This document shows positions 34,964 to 47,079 of a stretch of 64,000 nt of DNA, one piece after another (positions within the stretch are counted from its first letter, which is position 1; each line of letters starts with the position of its first letter). The position numbers were made by a program, and so were the translations under genes. Under the pieces are notes generated by a model, which saw only the letters and a list, made by a program, of their open reading frames with translations, was not told the origin of the DNA and searched no databases. Source of the stretch: Panax quinquefolius (taxonomy: Eukaryota; Streptophyta; Magnoliopsida; Apiales; Araliaceae); NCBI GenBank assembly GCA_020205615.1, contig CM035156.1:14886123-14950122 (forward strand). The letters are read 5' to 3'.

Positions 34964-34990
34964 CTGTCTAGTGTTTTCTCTCCCACCAAC
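34964..34990 (-). other. possible 27-base CCCH micro-exon
   Basis: A nine-codon stretch (VGGRENTRQ) is bounded by an acceptor (GATATTGCAG) and a donor (GTATTTG) and would be in phase between exon 1 and the exon at 33283. Related proteins, as I recall, join these exons directly, so it may be a chance motif. Confidence 0.2.
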
Positions 34991-35364
34991 CTGCAATATC
35001 AGACAAAATCAGTTGAATGCTAAATAAATCATAACCTATAATGTCCATATAATTAGGGATGTCAATGGGGGCGGATATGGTGCAGGGGACTCCTCCAAAT
35101 CGTTTCCGCACTCCAAATCTCCGGCACGCATTAGAGAAATTTCATATCCACCCCACCTCCAGAATTTGCACACCAGATACGCCCCGCAACATACAATCCA
35201 TTAAAAAATATACAAACTAATTTAATAAAAATATTGTAAATTTTAACAAAATACAATTGACAATTTAGGAAGTCTTCAGCTATTAATATTAATGCAAATA
35301 TTCTTAAAATAAAAATCCTAAAATACATAATATGTAAATATTTATTTTTGTAAGGATGTTGGAG

Positions 35365-35414
<50 letters not shown>

Positions 35415-35503
35415 TCACTTCTTATGGAATTGTTGAGAATGATCTGATCTAGTTCATGGCGAAACCACCCACCAACTTCCTGGCAAAATGCATAAATAAA
35501 TAA

Positions 35504-35536
<33 letters not shown>

Positions 35537-37441
35537 TGGAGTGGATTCAGGGGCAGTGAGATTAGGAGGACCACCCCAAAGTCAATGTGGATTTTGAAAT
35601 TTACCCCAAATCCACCTCATACGCCATACTTTAGCCTCCATATCTGCCCCATGTGGGGCAGGGTGTGGCGAGGGAGGAGCCCCGTGTAATCCACCTCATT
35701 TCCACCCCTGCATATAATCCTGAATACTATCTGTATTCTGTCCAGTAGAGAATTAAAATACAATTCCTTGATACTTGAAAAGGTACACACCCAATCCAAG
35801 GCTGCTTTCGAAAGTAATGATATTAGCTACACGACGCTGTTAATAAATGACAATACGTAAATCTCCATTAATTCATGGAACTAACAAGTAACATTATTGT
35901 TAGCCCATCGACACCATGATTAATTACATGATATCCTGAAAATGGTCACTTAATGGTTAATCAATTAATTAGCTACAGACAGAAAATATCATGATAGGTT
36001 TCACTATTCACTTTATCCAGGGGAATATTGAGAATTGTGTACAACGGAGGCGTTCTGAACCCATTTCACTCTAATGTTGTTTGTACATAATTCTTTAGAC
36101 TTCAACATGAACCTCCACAAGGAAGACTATGCTACCAAAGAATCAAAATAAAGTACTACATCAACTACTCTTTCAGGCTTTGAAAGTTTGAACTGAGTCG
36201 TAAAATAAATTATATAAAATAAAAGACAAAAATAAATAAGTAAACAACCAAAATTTTACATAACCCTCCCCAAAACCAATATACACTAGGTTGAAACAAA
36301 ATTTGTGATCTCTACTGTTTGTGGCCTTATCACGAATTGCAGTTTAGTAATTCACCCACCAGAGAAAAATCTAAAAGTCAACAAAGGTAGAGGATACCTT
36401 CTAATTTCTGCTCTCTAATCTCTATAACCTGCATTCCTGGCATACTTGGAACTTTTTATTAAAAAGAAATACTATATGTTTAGTTTTGAGTAGCCCATTT
36501 GGAACTAATGTTTTGATTTATCAACAAAATACAACATCTACATAAATATCTCCACCAGAACGGCATTAAGCACGTGTGCACTGCATTATTCCATTTAAAC
36601 AATCAGACTACTTAAAAGAGGTTATTTCTGAATTAGTTTTTAAAATTATCTCCCTCTTAATCCAAGTGGCACCAATTAAAATGGAAACAGATCAGACTAA
36701 CTGAAATGATATATTCTTACTTTAAATATAATTGATAAACACAAATATTACTCTTCTAATTACGTCATAAAATATATTTACACTTTTCCAATAGAAAGAT
36801 AAAAGACTCACATGCCAACAAATAACTTCGTTTCTATTTGCAGAAAGTGATACGCACTCTCACGCTTAATAGGTTGAGCTTTTGCCGCACCAAGCATGCC
36901 TCCAGAATTCAAATATCTACAATGTATATAAAATTCAAGAAATACAACATTAATAACGTATTACTGACCATATCATTACATACATTTTACAAGCACATAT
37001 TTTATTTTTATTGTTTTTTATAGTAAAGTTTGGCCCCAAATATGGGGATTTGGAACCAACGACCTCAAGGTACTCAAGGCCTCTGTCATTTCTCCTATAT
37101 TTGGGATTTTCTAGCACAAAATATTTATTTTCACCATACACAATATTTTCAAATGATTACTGAAAATTAAAAACACTTGACTGTTGCATATAATGATGAT
37201 TACAACCACAAGCAAACATATAAAAAGCTAAATCATTCCAAACAATATACACAAAAATAATTATTTAAAATGATTTATAACTAGCCCATAATTAAGGTGT
37301 GTCTGAAATTTGAAAAAATAAATGGCTTTCACTTTCCTCCTCATCAACAACTCCATCACAAAGAATTTGGCTTCACTTTCACATCCTTGATTCTGATTGC
37401 TGATTTTTTTTTTATATTTATTTTGGGTTTTAGTTGACATG

Positions 37442-38153
37442 TCTATATATATAATTAATAGCACAAAATGGTCTCTCAACCATAAAATTTAGGAATGGTC
37501 CTTCAACTCAAAATTTTACAAAATACTTTAAAACTCTAATCTAAAAATAGACAATAAACTATAAAGCCTAATTTGTGTGGTTATTAAAAAGAGTATATTA
37601 GGACTCTATCAGATAAAAGTTCAACCAAAATAAACCTCTTCATCCCATTCAACAAAATTCGTTACTTCGTGATCATTAGAGTTTAGGGTTTTACTCTCTC
37701 TTTCTCTTTGCATTATTCCTACTATTCTGTCTAACAAAACTAAAAAGATGAATACTTTTTAGTCTACCGATTCGAAGGATAGAGAAATTGATTATTGAAA
37801 TTATATCATGCAAGTATTGTTGTTTCCCTCAAAGTAATTCCCATTAATTCTTTCTATATGTTCATTTGTTGATATGCTCTATTTATATTGTTTTTTTTGT
37901 TTCAAATGGTGTGTTTGCGAGTTATATTTAAAGGAAGGATTTTTGTTCCAAAATTATATATATTTTAATTTTGGGCCAATATAATTAGCTTTTAAGTTTA
38001 AAAATATAAAAGATGACTACATAATGTACAAAAATCATTACTATCATAACAAAATAATAAAATATATAAACATAAATTATATAAAAATTCCAAATAAAAA
38101 TATAAAAAAAAAATCAAACATAACCCGTGCTTTGCACAAGGTCATTGTGCTAA
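37442..38153 (+). mobile_element. candidate non-autonomous Helitron
   Basis: The 5' end reads TCTATATATATAATTAATAG. The 3' end has a short hairpin (ACCCGTGCTTTGCACAAGGT, 38123-38142) followed eight bases later by CTAA and a flanking T. This is the classical TC...hairpin...CTRR layout. The 5' flank ends in G rather than the usual A, so the left border is uncertain. The interior (712 bases) is AT-rich and non-coding. Confidence 0.45.
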
Positions 38154-41100
38154 TTTAAAATAAATTTTATGTTGAGATATTACCGGCTACCTCGTGGTGC
38201 TCGGGTGGTCACAAAATTATAAGTTGGAGGTTTTAAGTTCACAACTGATCAAAGGGAATTTTATTGGATAACAAATGCATTAAGATCCATGTCAGCGCAC
38301 CACGTAGGATGGTCAATGCCAACTGGCAGCTAAGGATTCATTATTCAAATTCTCAGAAAGTATGAGGCTGCTCGACGTTGACCAACAAAAACGGACATGA
38401 TATTCAAATTCATCAATAGTATAGCGGTCAAAATTGCATTTTACTCATTTAAGAGATTCTTTGTTGAACGTCATATTGGTTATTGTGGCAAAGAACTAAT
38501 CCTTTGATGCAATTGGGTAATTATGTGTAAGAACTTTGCAAAGATTGGTGAGCTACCTTTTTTAAGTATTTCTATTTATGTCCTCTTAACATAGGGTTGG
38601 TGGACTCCTTGTCCCCCTATTTCTATATTATGTATTTTCATCTTATAAAGTTCTTCTATTTTTGAAAAAAGAATTTACTACTAGAATATTTTAGAGATCT
38701 TAATGCATTGAACATAATGATTCCAAAAAACTCACAACCACTAGATATATCAAACTTCCATTATAACTCTCACTCATTGATTAATCCTAATATTACCGTG
38801 ATAAAATATGGTAGTATTTAGAACAATTCAATTTTGTTTCAAGTAACAATTTAATGGCCCATCACTCATTACTTGCCAGATTATTTAATTCTAGAAAATG
38901 TGAGAGCCATGTGCATTATACATCGGACGCTTAATAAGGTAACCTAACCATCAAGCATAAGTATCCGCTTTGATTGCAAATTTCTTCCCCTGATAATAAA
39001 CGGGAGATACTTCTCAAAGTTGGATTAACGGTCAAACTAATATTAAGTGTATTACAGAACAACGCAAGCAAAAAACATGTGTGACAATACCAATAAAGTG
39101 GCCTTGTAATTTGGTTATGCCTGTTGGATCCACCAATGCACTAGTCAGGTCGTATATTTTGACCGTGGACTGTAGCCATTCATTAGAAAGCCACATTAGC
39201 CACTTTCGGGGCATCTTTTAGGGCATTAAGGAAGAACAACCTTTATTTAAAGAAAGAAAAATGCTCCTTTAGACAAACAAGACCCTATTCCTAGCGCATT
39301 GGATGGGGCATCGGAGCCATCAAATAGTGGAAAACACTTGTGAGCTAAGATTGATTTGAGGTTCATGAACTTTTACAAAAAATCATCGTAAGTTAGTCGA
39401 AGAGGGCTATAAGCCTACGAAAACCAAAAATCTTCAAAAGAACGTAGGAACCTATCAGAGCACAGCATGATGCAAGAAAAGTTTTGAATTTTTAGAAAGA
39501 AGATGGAGAGAGAAAATTAAGGAAATAAGAATCTATCCTCGAGGAAATCAATAGAAACACATATAATTGGCTCAAAACCTTTTCAATATCTTAATGGATT
39601 GCATCACTTATATAGCATACAAGATTTTAAATTTTGTTCTAACATAGGTAACGTAATCTAATAAGGAAACTCTTCATTATTATATAAAACCTACTAATTA
39701 AAAGATAACCTAGTACCTACTAAAAGATATATTTTAGCTGCAACTAAATTATTTATAACTATGGTAATAGTTAATTTGTTGGATTGTTCCCCATTACTGC
39801 ACTTTTAGCTTGAGTGTCAAAGAGCTTTTAAATTACCTAAATCGTGCATTAATTGATGAGCCCATAATATAATTTCCTAAATAAACTAACCCATTTCAAG
39901 TACACATGAATGAGTCAAATTATGCGATAGGTGATGTATTAGCACTACAGTGTAACTCGATTGTACAAGAGTCGAAAGCTCAATGAGACTAGTATCGATG
40001 TCTAAAGCAAAGGAGATGACATAGTACAATGCTTAAGAATGTGGAGGTGAATCATGATTCATGAATAGAAACTTTCTACTGCAATCGATCTGTTCCCTAT
40101 ACTTGACCTTGCTCAAGGAGAGATGTTTTCTGGATAGGGGAAGCCACCCTATAACCTTTAACAATGTGGCAACGAATGACTTCCTGATCCAAAAAAAGGG
40201 CACACCAACATCGGGACTATGGTAAACAAACTTGTCAAGCTAATTGATATTGTACTATTGTATAATCTTGGACATACCAACCATCTTTAGAAAGGCAGTG
40301 TAACATGCAAAGAATATCGTACAACAAACCTCTTAACTAAAGTAAAAAAAAAAAATGAAAGGTATAAGGAAGTGTTTACTCCTTTGCATAAGCCTCACGA
40401 ACTTGATTGAATAGTACAAACCATTATGAAAGTCTAGGACAGGACAAACCCGCCAAAATTGGGTTGAACAATACAAAGATACTGAAAGCCCATGCAAATA
40501 GTCCAACAATAAGATTATTCTAGAATTTAATAGTTATTTAATTTATTGAATTTAGTAGTTACCCAAATTAAAATCCTACATGGTTGTTAAATGTTACTTA
40601 GATTAGTAATTATATGCCTGTTAACCTAATAATATTATATTTTGAAGCATTATTATTTGTTCATGTCTTCTATATTCCTCTCAATTTCTTCTCCAACCTT
40701 AAACTCTAATTCAAAAACCCTACCATGGTCCTCGTCAAATTGAGCTCCAAAGGTAGTGAGCTAATAGCATTTACTATGTGACTTTGGGATTTTTACTTGT
40801 TTGTTGGAAATGAAAATGAAAAAAAAAACCGAGCCTACAAGCAAGTGCACTATTGCTTTCATTGTTGCTTAATTTAGTTTAAGGTGTGAAGGTTGAAATT
40901 GGAAGATTAGCCAGAGTGTCGCCTTCATCTTGACATCGACTCTTAATCCTTCCTTGTAGTTCTTTTGCAGAGGTTACCTTTATCTTGACCCTGACTTTTG
41001 ATTAAAACTTTTTTTTAACTTCCATCTAGCCAACATCCTCGTGAAGTGACTGATTCTTTCTTTTCAACTAGAGAAGTATTTTCTCTTTGATTCATCGAGA

Positions 41101-42033
41101 TAAATTGTACCAAACTCCTGGGCGACATAAACTTTGAGTCCTAGTTACTTCTTCCAACAAGGTAGGTAACAAAGAAGTAGGGAAGGACGGGCCCTATTTT
41201 GAATTGCATCAGGCATTGAAGCACTACTTCATCTCGTCGCCCTTGAATTCATTTATTTGCTAATTTTGTTTATACGGAAGATGTATCCATAAGATACACA
41301 AAATTCTGGCCGGATGCAATGCCTCAAGTTCTACAACATGTTCTCAATGTTTGTTATAGACTTAGTGAGGCAAAACATACATTGTTGGATTCATTCTTTT
41401 GATAGGTTAAAACTGTAGTGTAAATGGTAACTAAAAGAGGTATCAAAGCTCTGCCTGCTCTGGTTTTTCAACTCCCAAGGTCTTACGATCAAGTCATCCA
41501 AACTGCATGTGAATTTCCCCATTAAATTCTTGGTAAAATTGCACTATGTAATCTTTATGAATTTTGTTTGCCAGTAGCTTCTCTCTCCACATGCACATGG
41601 GGTTGTAAAAAGGAAATCAAAATATGATTATATTAGAAAGCCCATTCCCTTTACAGTTTAAGCATCAAGGGACTCACTAACCATACTGATCAAAAAAATT
41701 GAAACTATACCAAGTCGATAACCTCTACATTGAAGACATATCTAAACATGTTTTAAATATATTTGACAATCAACAACAACATGGAATACCTAATTAGAAT
41801 TTGCTCTTATGTGGAGTAGTTAGAGGAATTTAAACCAAAGTATATTAAAGGATGAAGAGTTAATGGAGCATAGAGTGAAAAACTTGCCTCTACAACATTT
41901 CATTTATGGATCACTGGGAATTATCCCGAATGTGTATCCATATATAATTTGTAGGGGACTGTATTATGGAGGTTAATAAATAAATATATGTATAATTCTT
42001 GTCTTTAAAATTTATAGGTATTATATAGATACT

Positions 42034-42780
42034 TGATGAGTGGGTTTTATACCTACGAATCTGGTATTGTTAAGCTTAATTATTGTTATCTTTGAGTAGT
42101 TTTTTTAGTACCTTTTTATTGGTTATTGTGTTTATTTCTTGTAGGATGGAGCTGGAGGGACAAATTGGTCATTTGGGAGAAGAAAAGAATTAAAAATCAT
42201 TAAAATTGGAGTTGAGTGACATTTTTGTAAATACATGGTCCCAGTCTAGTGCCTAGTGCGCTTGGACTTAGTTATTCCTAGCGCCTAGTGCGCTAGTACA
42301 CGGTCAGAGTTGGTTTTTTGATTTCTTTTTTTAGCCAATTTGAATATAATTTGAATTATGATTTCTATTAAGACTAGGATTTATTATTTTTTTAGGGTTA
42401 GGAAATTAGGAGGCCTATAAATACTTGTTGAATGGCTCTTAGAAAATTAATTCTTTTATCGCAGCAGCTAGAATTCAAAGATGGAGCTCTAGTGCAACAA
42501 ACCCTTTTAACACCAATGGAGGCAAAAAATTGAAGGAGGCTTGGCGATGGAAATCTTCATAAGAGTTTTTCTTCTCTAATCTTTTTCTTTACTTGTATTA
42601 TCCATGGTTGTTAATGAATATTTGGAAAGTTTAAATTAAATTGGTTTGTTATAAAATTAATATTTGGAAAATATTAGAATTAATTCCTCGTGGAATTGTC
42701 AACTCTCTTATCATTATATTACTTGTTGACCATGTATACTTGCATGTATTTATTAATTGCGAAATCGATCAACAATACTG
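42034..42780 (+). repeat. solo-LTR-like sequence
   Basis: Starts TGATGAGTGGGTTTTATACC, contains two CCTAGTGCGCT blocks (near 42250 and 42287), a TATA-like CCTATAAATAC (about 42415), and after it a leader ending in a TTTCTTTACTTG region. Order and composition resemble a plant Ty3-type LTR. There is no second copy or target duplication in this window, and the right border is a guess. Confidence 0.3.
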
Positions 42781-45700
42781 CATTGTACTGAATTATAAGC
42801 ATTCTTAATTATGGCCATAAGAACATAATCGTATGCAATTTTACCTAAACTATTTCAATATTTACTTATACATTAATTTTTCAAAGAATTTATTTGGAAG
42901 TTTCAACTACTACTTAAAATTATTACCAAAGTTCCTTAATCTTTCCACCAGAAAATTTCTATTCATATCCACATAATAACTTCATTGATGTTTCTAAGTG
43001 TTCGAACCAATAGTGTGATGATTAGCATGCCTTCACTTTTTCCTTAGTAGTAAATAGTAATTGTATATAAACACGCTTTCCACTTTAATCATTCTGATAC
43101 TTACACATTCGCGTGCATAATAATATTAGGAGTATCATTAATTGTTATAAGAAACACAGCTTTGTTAAAGAATAACAGCAGCGCAACATAGACTAGGACA
43201 TAACATATTACCAAAATTTTAACCCACTTCTTACAAACTAGAAACGAGAAAGCCATGGCTTGTCAACATGGCCTTCTAAGCAGGGGCAACACGGCAATGG
43301 AAAGGATCATTTTTCTCACTTCTCTTGTGCGTAAAGAGATTATCTCAAGTCAACTATCCATGACAAGAATGAACCTTCACCATTCTTTATTCCAAAATTT
43401 ACTTGAGAAGATAAAAACAAAATACAAATCAATAAGAAACAGATTAGGCAAGGTACAACTAAATAAAAAGATACAAGCTAACATGACAACATAATGATTT
43501 TGCTCAGAAACAAATAAATATAGTTGCAGACAAGACTGAAGGATACTATTTTAGCAAGAACCATCCCCATCTTGCATCAACCACAAAAACCTGAAGATTT
43601 TAAGTGGACATGGTACAACTTAAAATGTAAATGACAGCTAACAAATTTATGTCAAAATATAAAAGTATCCATTGTTCTCCAATATTATTATAGCAGATCC
43701 TGGTGCATAATTTCCCATAATATTAGAAGTTTCTGTTTGTTTGAATAATTCTTTCTGACATTCACTATCTTCTTTCAACACTCGGTGTCACATATTATGT
43801 GCAAATGAAAATATTCAAAAATATGAAGAGGACTAGCCATCTTCACATTACCCACTTCTACTATTGACTTTCAAATTAAAGTGCCGATAATGTTTAGTCG
43901 TACATGATCTTTGCTTTCTTTTCTTTTCCTCTTTCATCGTATATTTTCATTCTATAATTTTGGCGCATTTTGTTTCTTTCTTCTAAAAAAATTGGTCTCA
44001 AAAAAAGAATGGGTGTTATCAACCTAATCAGATACGCTTCCACAAAGGGTGTAAGATAACTTTCAATTCAAATTTTATTGATTGGTGTTATCTCACAGTT
44101 ATCATACAATGTGTATTATTAGATTGAATTGTTACATTCAGTGTCCAATGTCACTCCAATCAGATAAGACTTTTTGCAAGTAAATCATGTTTACCTCAAA
44201 ACTCTTTAAGATTGTTAATCTTATTAGTTTATTGCACTATAGGGTTCACTAAGCAGTAGGGTGTTTCCAATAAGTATTTAGTCATCTTTATAAAAATTAA
44301 TCATGCAACCACCGAGGTTTCCATGTTAATCTCGTCTAAGGTGTGCCATGTCATTGACAGAAAAAGTGGGGTTAATGCAGTTAACAACTGGCAAAAATGG
44401 GAGCTTCAATCTTCTCTAGAGTATGGCTAGGTCTCTTGAGAAAATTATGAGGGTTTTCTCTGGGTTGGTTCTAGGAAGGAAAAGAGGAGTCGTCAGGATA
44501 ATTGTGATCTAATATGTCCTCCTAGGCAGGAAGAGTGTAGCTTTGGGAAAGCTTGCATCTAAGATTTTGATCCCAAAACAAACATGGGTAAGAAGATTCA
44601 GCAATCCTGATAAAAAGATATTGTAAAGGGGAAGCTCTAAACTTTACTACAGAAGTTACACTAGCCAAATAAGTAACTACATCTGCAGGCCCAACATTAA
44701 GTGAATAGACAAAAGCTGAATCACATCATATAAGTATGTTGTTAAGCTTGAGATGCACTCAAAATCAGTATATATGCAAAGGCAGCGGTTTTGGAGTCCA
44801 TTTGAAAGTAAGAGATTTTCTTCAACTTTAAGGTTCACCTCTCATGGAAGCATTTTAAGTGTAGAGCAAGTGAAGTGTCAGTGAAAGTTGTTCAATTGTA
44901 CCTAGAAGCAGAGTGCATTACCTTGGACAAATAGTGAGCAGAGTCCAAAAACTAGGTAGTTACAACTTAACTGTCTCTAGACAACATAAGACGTGAAAGC
45001 AGATTCACATTTGATTACGTTTTAAGAATATTATTGACTTCTCAAAAGTCAAACCTTTGCATGTAGTTTAACAGGGTAAGAACACACAGCTATGAGTTTT
45101 GGCATTTAAACAAGAGTTTTCCCATTACTGTGGGTTGCAAGATTGAGAAGTTACTAAAAGCCAGACTTCCACCACGTGACCTTAGGAACCCTATATAGCA
45201 TTGCATCAATTACTTCTGTTCTCTATGTCAAGTGTCAAGTTCCATAACCTTTCTTGGGGGTTGTGCTTCAATGGCATGCATTGAATGTTATTGGGGATTC
45301 AATATGTATGCCCTCATTGGAGCCCCTCATTTGATATTTCTCATGGATTAGGCCATTGGCGGCACGTCACTGGTCTTGAAAGAAGAATTTGGGTAATTAT
45401 TTATTTGGAAAACAATTAAATTATGAACTTATAATGATGGATGTATATCAGGCATTTTATTGCCACATTCCTCCTCATTGCAGTAATATCATCCAATTAA
45501 TATCTTAGGAGATTCATGTCATCTATGCCAGGAAAAGTCTGAGAGGTACCGCCGTTTGTAAAGGATGTCGAAAGCCTGGTTTATATAGGATATTTATCTT
45601 TTAGCTTCTTGTATTCTTGGAGAAACAAGGTATGATTTCATTCTATTGATTTCTTAGGAGAGTTTTCATTGGGGCCCCATTTGAGGGTGAGGGGTTTTCA

Positions 45701-46597
45701 AAGTTGTTTAGGGCTTTTACTGGCAGGTTGTGTTTTTCTGTGTCCAACTACTCGTGGTAAATTCCGAGGGTATTAGGATTTAGGATGACTCTCCCTTTAG
45801 TATCAGTGTATTATATGTTATCTTAATTATAAAGAAAGTCTTTTATTCCATAAAACCCTTACCAAGTCTATAAATTATTATAGCATTACATAAGACTTAG
45901 AGGGTCTGAAGCACTGGAATTTGGACATTCCTTTTCCATTTCTATTGACTCGTCAAAGAAGATTTTATTACTTATTACATCAATAATCAAAGAATACAGT
46001 TTGCAGCCTCATCTGGACGTATGAAGTGTGTATAGACGCTGCCACCCGAACAAATCCCTGAGCAGTTAAATCATGCCATTGCCGCAAAATTCAATATATG
46101 CTATAAAAGACCCATCAACACTATTGATTTAAATGGGAAAAGCATATCATCAAATGTTTTCTTGGTATGGTTATATAAATTTTCTATTGAAGCAGAACAC
46201 CTTTTGTAGTTCTTGATTGTTGGACTCTATTTGATTATCTAGACAACGCAAGTAACTAAAATCCTGAGTAAAAAACTCATTTAATTTGCACACTAAAGGT
46301 GATAACTTGGATAAAAATGACCACCCACAAATATTGGAGCATCCAATTCTTTTATTGATAACCTCTCATTAATACATGATATTTAATTTTAAAATAATAA
46401 CCAAAACAGATGAACTGTTCACTGGTACATAAATTATTCATCAGAGTGAAAAACAACAAGAGGGTAATACAAATATATAAAAATAACATCATATCCATAT
46501 GACAAAAAAATACTTGAAATATTCTGGAACAAAACAGCGAAGGAAAACACATCAAATTCACAAGCATAAGTATTTGACCAAGGAAATGTGAGTATAC

Positions 46598-46657
46598 CTG
46601 ACAAAATTTAGCACCTCAAGCCCAAGAAACCCTGTTTTGCTCCTTCAATCTCTTCAA
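46598..46657 (-). pseudogene. degenerate first exon of the CCCH gene
   Basis: Reads KRLKEQNRVSWA-stop-GAKFCQ and ends in a donor (CAG/GTATAC). It lines up with the conserved first exon of C3H6-type proteins (KSKRVSWASDVNLCQ): RVSWA and the final CQ are at exactly the same spacing. The initiator position is TTG (46655-46657) and a TGA replaces the residue after RVSWA (46616-46618). The next coding exon is 13.3 kb away. Confidence 0.65.
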
Positions 46658-46793
46658 AAAACCACTTATACACTCAAAAATCAAAGAGTTTTCAAGCTCA
46701 GTGCACACATTTGATCTAGAATTAGTCGGAAAACTCTATCTAGAGTGTTTGAAGAGTGAGGCGGAGATAGCAAAGTGGGGATTAGAGCGGTGG

Positions 46794-46801
46794 AAACCCT
46801 A
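46794..46801. promoter_or_regulatory. telo-box upstream of CCCH exon 1
   Basis: AAACCCTA, a motif common close to transcription starts of plant housekeeping and ribosomal genes, lies about 140 bases upstream of the CCCH first exon. This suggests the original promoter is here. Confidence 0.4.
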
Positions 46802-47079
46802 GCTTTGTTTGGTTTTATGTGCTGCCGCTGTGGTCTAGAGAGAGTAAAATAGCACATATGCCAAGTGTTAGTGCTGCAAATATAGCCGTTCAACACGTCT
46901 CCCTCGCGCGGATGAGCGCACAACACTGTATTCTTTGCCGTTTCATAGCTGGAAGCTCTCATTGGAATCAAAATAGTAATTGCTTACGTTTCTTTTGGTT
47001 TCTACTGAAATCTGATTATCGTGATTTTACGGTGATATCTGATTCATATACCCCCATCATATATATATATATATGATTA

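Larger units (their letters stand above)
35041..46597. other. long AT-rich intron or intergenic stretch
   Basis: If exon 1 at 46598 is right this is CCCH intron 1. It holds (TA)n at 35370-35410 and 35503-35521, a GC-rich TE-like block at 35053-35160 and 35540-35720 (GATGTCAATGGGGGCGGATA and ATCCACCTCATTTCCACCCC), a possible Helitron (37442-38153), tRNA-like motifs near 37040-37080 and 38183-38260 that could be SINE remnants, and an LTR-like block near 42034. I see no conserved coding exon. Confidence 0.5.

Noticed and set aside
35053..35720. A TIR element from GATGTCAATGGGGGCGG to CATTTCCACCCC
   Set aside because: The right end does not mirror the left end well enough, and a long (TA)n tract separates the two GC-rich blocks.
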